From assembly GCA_934373235.1 (NCBI GenBank), contig CAKROW010000053.1, forward strand, positions 1 through 18,936: a DNA stretch of 18,936 bases, in the 5' to 3' direction. How positions within the stretch are numbered: position 1 is the first letter of the stretch; each line of letters opens with the position of its first letter. This DNA is from an uncultured Blautia sp. (GTDB lineage Bacteria; Bacillota; Clostridia; Lachnospirales; Lachnospiraceae). The position numbers and the translations under genes were made by a program. Below are positions 14,941 to 18,936 of this stretch, piece by piece. Under the pieces are notes generated by a model. That model did not search any database. It was not told the origin of the DNA and saw nothing but the letters and a program-made list of their open reading frames with translations.

Positions 14941-16721
14941 AGAAGATCACAACAGCAAAACTGTTCGGACAATTTAAAAGTATTCAGAGTGCGATCTTTG
15001 CTGCGGTATCTGTACTGCTTTTGAGTGCGGTGCTGATCATTACTGGTATTTCCATGCGTTATACAAAGAAATCCATATTTGATAATTCTTCCATGTATAC
15101 CCAGAATATTATCAGGCAGATGAATCAGAATATCGATTCCTACATTGCATACATGGAAAATATTGCATATATGATCTCAAGTAATGAGGATGTACAGGAC
15201 TATCTTTTTGGTGATGAGGATAATGCAAATGCAAGAGGGCGTCTTCTGAAGCAGTTTGAGACGATCCTGGAAAGCAGGAGTGATATCCGAAATCTTGGTA
15301 TTATCGGAATCAATGGGCGGAAACTTATCAATGACGGGAAAAAGTCCATGAATCCTGATCTCAGGCTGGATTCCCAACAGTGGTATTTGGATGCACTGCA
15401 GAAACCGGAAGGCCCTCTTCTTACATCGTCTCATGTTCAGCACATTATAAGCGGAGAACGTCCCTGGGTTATTACATTAAGCAGGGGAATCCGTAACTTT
15501 TCCAATGGAGGAGAAAAGGAGGGCGTGTTTTTTATTGACCTGAATTACAGTGCCATCAGTGGCCTCTGCGATCAGAACACTATTGGAACCAAGGGATATG
15601 CGTTTATTCTGGATGAATACGGAAATATTGTATATCATCCACAGCAGCAGCAGCTTTATAACGAACTGCAGACTGAGAATATAGACCTTGTTATGAAGTC
15701 AGATTCTGACACTGTACTTACAGGAACCGGAAGAAAAGACAAGCTTTATTCTATATCCAGATCCAATAAGACCGGATGGACAGTGGTTGGATGTATGAGC
15801 GTGGAGGAACTTCTGCAGAAAAGCTATGAAGCTCAGAGAAGCTATGTACTGATCGCGGCGGTACTGATGATCGTGGCACTGCTTTTTTCCAGACAGATCG
15901 CAAGAAGCTTTACATATCCCATCCAGCGCCTTCGTGATTCCATGAAGAAGGTACAGGAGGGAAATTTCAGTGGCGCAGATGTTGAGATCGAATCCGAAAA
16001 CGAGATCGGCAGTCTGACAAGATCATTCAATGTGATGACTCACAGGATCCAGGAGCTGATGGAACAGAATGTGCGGGATCAGGAAGCGAAACGAAAGAGC
16101 GAGCTGAAAGCTTTGCAGTCCCAGATCAATCCCCATTTCCTCTATAATACCCTGGATTCCATTATCTGGATGGCAGAGGGCAAAAAAAATGAGGAGGTTG
16201 TCCTTATGACGGCTTCTCTTGCAAGACTTCTGAGGCAGAGTATCAGCAATGAGGATGAGGTGGTACCTGTTTCCCAGGAAGTTGAGTATGCCAGAGGATA
16301 TCTTACCATACAGAAAATGCGGTATAAAGATAAGCTGGAATTTGAGATCAGTGTAGATCCTTCTATATTGAATATTCCACTTATCAAGCTTGTACTCCAG
16401 CCGGTGATCGAAAATGCCATTTACCATGGCCTGAAGTATAAAGAAAGTAAAGGTCTTCTTCAGGTAAAAGGCTTTATGAAGGATGGCAAGGCGGTGCTTC
16501 AGGTTATTGATAACGGTGTGGGAATGGATGAGGAGACACTGGCCCATATTTATGACAGGCATAAGGTAAATTATCATTCCAATGGTGTTGGGGTTTATAA
16601 TGTGCAGAAGCGTCTGCAGCTTTATTACGGAAGTGAATATGGCATCACTTATGAGAGTAAAAAAGGTGAAGGAACCACAGCAACTATCACAATACCGGGG
16701 ATACAGGGGGGAAAAGCATGA
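14937..16721 (+). CDS. YesM-type sensor histidine kinase
   Basis: This 594-residue membrane kinase has a first membrane helix (about 19-41), an extracytoplasmic Cache-like sensor region (about 42-300), a second helix (about 302-320) and a HAMP linker (321-375). Next is the HisKA_7 box with phospho-acceptor H400 (QSQINPHFLYNTLDSI), followed by an HATPase domain with the N box VIENAIYHGLK, G1 box DNGVGMD and G2 box NGVGVYNVQKRL. It senses a signal outside, directly or through the binding protein encoded next, and phosphorylates the upstream regulator. It overlaps the regulator stop by ATGA and its own stop overlaps the next ATG in the same way, which shows tight coupling of three genes. An in-frame ATG at 14901 lies inside the regulator gene and is unlikely. 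Confidence 0.95.
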   Translation: MKKITTAKLFGQFKSIQSAIFAAVSVLLLSAVLIITGISMRYTKKSIFDNSSMYTQNIIRQMNQNIDSYIAYMENIAYMISSNEDVQDYLFGDEDNANARGRLLKQFETILESRSDIRNLGIIGINGRKLINDGKKSMNPDLRLDSQQWYLDALQKPEGPLLTSSHVQHIISGERPWVITLSRGIRNFSNGGEKEGVFFIDLNYSAISGLCDQNTIGTKGYAFILDEYGNIVYHPQQQQLYNELQTENIDLVMKSDSDTVLTGTGRKDKLYSISRSNKTGWTVVGCMSVEELLQKSYEAQRSYVLIAAVLMIVALLFSRQIARSFTYPIQRLRDSMKKVQEGNFSGADVEIESENEIGSLTRSFNVMTHRIQELMEQNVRDQEAKRKSELKALQSQINPHFLYNTLDSIIWMAEGKKNEEVVLMTASLARLLRQSISNEDEVVPVSQEVEYARGYLTIQKMRYKDKLEFEISVDPSILNIPLIKLVLQPVIENAIYHGLKYKESKGLLQVKGFMKDGKAVLQVIDNGVGMDEETLAHIYDRHKVNYHSNGVGVYNVQKRLQLYYGSEYGITYESKKGEGTTATITIPGIQGGKA

Positions 16722-17734
16722 AAAATTACAGAAAACTGCTGTTCACCTGTGTGATCCTGGGCGTAAGCGTGGCCATTGCAGCAGGTGTATACGGCTATCA
16801 CAAAGAAAAAACAGAGAGAAAACTTTCGCTTATCTATATTCCGAAGGTTGTGGATGGAACCAATGATTTCTGGACTTCCCTGATTCTGGGTACCCAGATG
16901 GCTGCAAAAGAGTATAATGCTCAGATTGAGATCTATGCACCAAAAGAAGAGAATGATATAGAAGGTCAGATCAGTCTCCTTGAGGAAGCCATTGATAAGG
17001 AACCGGAAGCTATCCTGATATCTCCTTCCAGTTTTACAGAGACAGATGAGCTGCTGGAAAAGGCAAAAAAGAAAGGTATCCATATTTCCTTTATTGATTC
17101 CTATACCCAGACCAGTATCCAGGATATTACAGTGGCAACTGACAATGTGGAGGTAGGAGAGCAGCTCGGAAAATATGCTGCCAGTCTTCTGGAGCCGGAT
17201 GACCAGATCGCAGTGGTTGCTCATGTGAAGGGGGTTTCCACAGCCGTTGAAAGAGAAGAAGGTTTCCGCAAGGGACTTGGTGATCTGGAGAAAAATATCG
17301 TGGATGTGGTGTACTGTGATTCACGCTATGACAAATCCTATGAACTTACCATGAATCTTATGAAAAAATATCCTGATCTTAAAATGGTTGCAGGACTGAA
17401 TGAGTATTCTTCTGTAGGTGCTGCCAGGGCAGTGAAGGCCGCAGGGGTAAAGGATGAGATCAAAGTGGTGGGGGTGGACAGTTCCCAGGAAGCTGTCCAG
17501 CTTCTTGAAAACGGAGTGTTCCAGGGACTTGTAGTACAGAAGGCATTTAAGATGGGGTATCTGGGAGTTCGTGAGACGATTGCCATGCTCCGGGGAGAAA
17601 GCTACGACAAAAATGTAAATTCCGGTTGTCAGCTTGTCACCAGGGAAAATATGTATGACGGAGAGATCGAGAAACTGATCTTCCCATTTAATACATTAAA
17701 AAATATAGAAACGATCCGGAATCAGGATGGTTGA
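16718..17734 (+). CDS. Membrane-anchored sugar-binding protein, probable sensor subunit
   Basis: This 338-residue Peripla_BP_4 (RbsB/XylF-like) protein has an N-terminal hydrophobic segment (about 6-24) after a basic start. Although C11 occurs, no LxxC lipobox sits at the end of the hydrophobic core and no clear signal-peptidase site follows, so it is probably an uncleaved membrane anchor. The ligand-binding fold is seen in KLSLIYIPKVVDGTNDFW, EAILISPSS, IHISFIDSY, IAVVAHVKG, VVGVDSSQEAV and GLVVQKAFKMGYLGV. Its ATG overlaps the kinase stop. This arrangement matches sensors in which a binding protein docks onto a LytS/YesM kinase, as XylFII does in Clostridium beijerinckii. It is therefore more likely a sensor than the transporter subunit, which is expected downstream of the window. 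The ligand is unknown. Confidence 0.88.
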   Translation: MKNYRKLLFTCVILGVSVAIAAGVYGYHKEKTERKLSLIYIPKVVDGTNDFWTSLILGTQMAAKEYNAQIEIYAPKEENDIEGQISLLEEAIDKEPEAILISPSSFTETDELLEKAKKKGIHISFIDSYTQTSIQDITVATDNVEVGEQLGKYAASLLEPDDQIAVVAHVKGVSTAVEREEGFRKGLGDLEKNIVDVVYCDSRYDKSYELTMNLMKKYPDLKMVAGLNEYSSVGAARAVKAAGVKDEIKVVGVDSSQEAVQLLENGVFQGLVVQKAFKMGYLGVRETIAMLRGESYDKNVNSGCQLVTRENMYDGEIEKLIFPFNTLKNIETIRNQDG

Positions 17735-17762
17735 TTATATATTCTGCGGATAAAAAAACAGT

Positions 17763-17847
17763 AAAATTTTTACCTGATAGTAAATATTTAACCATTTTTT
17801 GAAAAATATTCCATTACAATTATTACCTTTTGACGTTAATATATAAA
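17763..17847 (+). promoter_or_regulatory. Putative response-regulator sites and promoter for the ABC transporter
   Basis: In the 155-base gap before the permease, three A/T-rich half-sites ending in ACC/ACC/TCC lie exactly 19 bases apart (ends at 17774, 17793 and 17812). A TATAAA at 17842-17847 is a candidate -10 without a good -35, as expected for an activated promoter. Direct repeats about two helical turns apart are typical for AraC-type regulators. The A/T richness makes chance similarity possible. Confidence 0.35.
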
Positions 17848-17889
17848 CAACAAAACACAGATACGTGCAAAACGTGAGGAGGGTAAAAA

Positions 17890-18864
17890 TTGGAAAAGTT
17901 AAAACAAAATCCAATCGTGAAAAAGCTCGGATTGAACAGAATACTGCTTGTATGTGTTCTTGTTCTTATGTTCGTAGTTTTTAAAGCAGTCCTTGGAAGC
18001 AAATTTCCAGTTAGCGACAGTATCAAGTCTACTTTAAACTATGTATATTTTCTGGGCTTTTTGTCACTGGGCGTTACATTTGTAATCGCTACCGGAGGAA
18101 TCGATTTCTCCATTGGACCTGTGATGTTCTGCTGTGCACTGGTATCCGGTTACTGCATGGTTTCTTATAATGTTCCATGTATCTTAGCTATGGTCCTGTG
18201 TATACTCATTGGTGTATGTTTTGGTGTATTTAACGGATGGATGGTTTCCTACATGTCCGTGCCGCCGTTCATTATTTCCATGGCATCCATGAACATTGCA
18301 AAAGGTATTGCTTCTGTATTTACAAAAACACAGTCCGTAAGCTGGCCGGCAGCTGGCGATGCAAACGGCTGGTTCCGTAATATCGTTTCCGTAAACGGCT
18401 TCCCTGTAGGAATTATTATTTTCCTGGGAATGGCAGTTATCTGCGGTATCGTTCTTTACAACACAAAGCCAGGACGTTACATCCTCTGCCTTGGATCTAA
18501 CAAAGAGGCTGTCCGTCTTTCCGGTGTTAACACAAAGAAATGGGAAATGCTTGCTTATGTGATCTGCGGATTCCTGGTAGGTATTGCAGCACTCTTCTTT
18601 GTAGCTACATACACAACTGTTCAGCCTGGTTATGGCGATCAGTATAACAACGAGGCTATTGCAGGCTGCGTTATGGGTGGTACATCCATGGTTGGTGGAC
18701 TTGCTTCCATCGGCGGTACTGTAATCGGCGTATTTATCATCTCTCTTCTTCAGCAGGGCATCATGGCATTTGGCCTTGGTAAAGGACAGCAGATGATCAT
18801 CACAGGTATCATCGTTATCGTTGCAGTTTATATCGACGTTTCTGCAAGACGCAGAAAGAACTGA
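17890..18864 (+). CDS. Sugar ABC transporter permease (RbsC/XylH type)
   Basis: This 324-residue integral membrane protein of the BPD_transp_2 family forms the pore of a monosaccharide importer. It is hydrophobic almost throughout. Family motifs are TGGIDFSIGPVM near residue 75, NGWMVSYMSVPPFIISMASM, the AVRLSGVNTKKWEMLAYVICG cytoplasmic coupling region, and the Gly-rich NNEAIAGCVMGGTSMVGGLA followed by IGGTVIG. The length is normal (about 310-350). The start is TTG with a strong GAGGAGGG 6 bases upstream. It is followed after 21 bases by the ATPase gene. The order permease-ATPase, without a preceding transporter binding protein, suggests that subunit lies beyond the window. Confidence 0.93.
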   Translation: MEKLKQNPIVKKLGLNRILLVCVLVLMFVVFKAVLGSKFPVSDSIKSTLNYVYFLGFLSLGVTFVIATGGIDFSIGPVMFCCALVSGYCMVSYNVPCILAMVLCILIGVCFGVFNGWMVSYMSVPPFIISMASMNIAKGIASVFTKTQSVSWPAAGDANGWFRNIVSVNGFPVGIIIFLGMAVICGIVLYNTKPGRYILCLGSNKEAVRLSGVNTKKWEMLAYVICGFLVGIAALFFVATYTTVQPGYGDQYNNEAIAGCVMGGTSMVGGLASIGGTVIGVFIISLLQQGIMAFGLGKGQQMIITGIIVIVAVYIDVSARRRKN

Positions 18865-18885
18865 TCTTAGAGGGAGGATGCGACA

Positions 18886-18936
18886 ATGGGTGAAGTTATT
18901 TTAACTATGAAGGACATTGATAAGTCCTTTCCTGGA
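18886..18936 (+). CDS. Sugar ABC transporter ATP-binding protein, 5-prime fragment
   Basis: Only the first 17 codons are inside the window (MGEVILTMKDIDKSFPG). The phrase LTMKDIDKSFPG is the standard first strand of RbsA/MglA/XylG-type double ATPases just before the Walker A loop. AGGGAGG lies 8 bases before the ATG. It would energise import through the permease next to it. The gene is cut by the window edge and is not necessarily broken. Confidence 0.82.
   Translation, partial: MGEVILTMKDIDKSFPG

Overview
This window looks like the chromosome of a gut Firmicute of the Lachnospiraceae type (Blautia/Ruminococcus/Dorea-like). The evidence is moderate GC, strong AGGAGG-type ribosome binding sites, TTG starts, YesM/YesN-type two-component regulators, a large secreted C1 peptidase, and many PfkB/FGGY/LacI sugar genes without a PTS. 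The assignment rests on gene style and not on a marker gene. I see no rRNA, tRNA, CRISPR array, insertion sequence or phage gene.

Region 1 (1-5650) holds unrelated single genes. They are a 63-residue two-helix membrane protein on the minus strand, a DUF2500-like membrane protein, UDP-galactopyranose mutase (glf) with its own promoter and terminator, and a 1018-residue secreted papain-family peptidase. The peptidase has a Gln/Asp/Glu-rich tandem-repeat linker, a Big_2-like domain and three Fn3-like repeats, and is closed by a very strong terminator.

Region 2 (5650-13004) is the most interesting part. A minus-strand FucU/RbsD-type sugar mutarotase diverges from a six-gene plus-strand operon: GatY/KbaY-type class II aldolase, LacI regulator, FGGY kinase, GatD-type galactitol-1-phosphate 5-dehydrogenase, PfkB-type hexose-phosphate kinase, and aldo/keto reductase. 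A TTGACA-17-TATTAT promoter is followed directly by a near-perfect 20-bp LacI-type palindrome, so the operon is probably autorepressed. Gene content suggests a PTS-free galactitol/tagatose route: aldose (for example D-galactose), reduced to polyol by the reductase, phosphorylated by the FGGY kinase, oxidised by GatD to tagatose 6-phosphate, phosphorylated by PfkB to tagatose 1,6-bisphosphate, and cleaved by the aldolase to two trioses. The domain calls are solid; the substrate and order are inference.

Region 3 (13005-18936) is a sugar-sensing and import locus: a YesN-type AraC response regulator, a YesM-type histidine kinase and a membrane-anchored sugar-binding protein, translationally coupled by two 4-bp ATGA overlaps. 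An RbsC-type permease and the first codons of a sugar ABC ATPase follow and run off the window. The three-gene sensor resembles the XylFII-LytS-YesN xylose sensor described in Clostridium beijerinckii. It probably controls the transporter, which may feed the operon in region 2.
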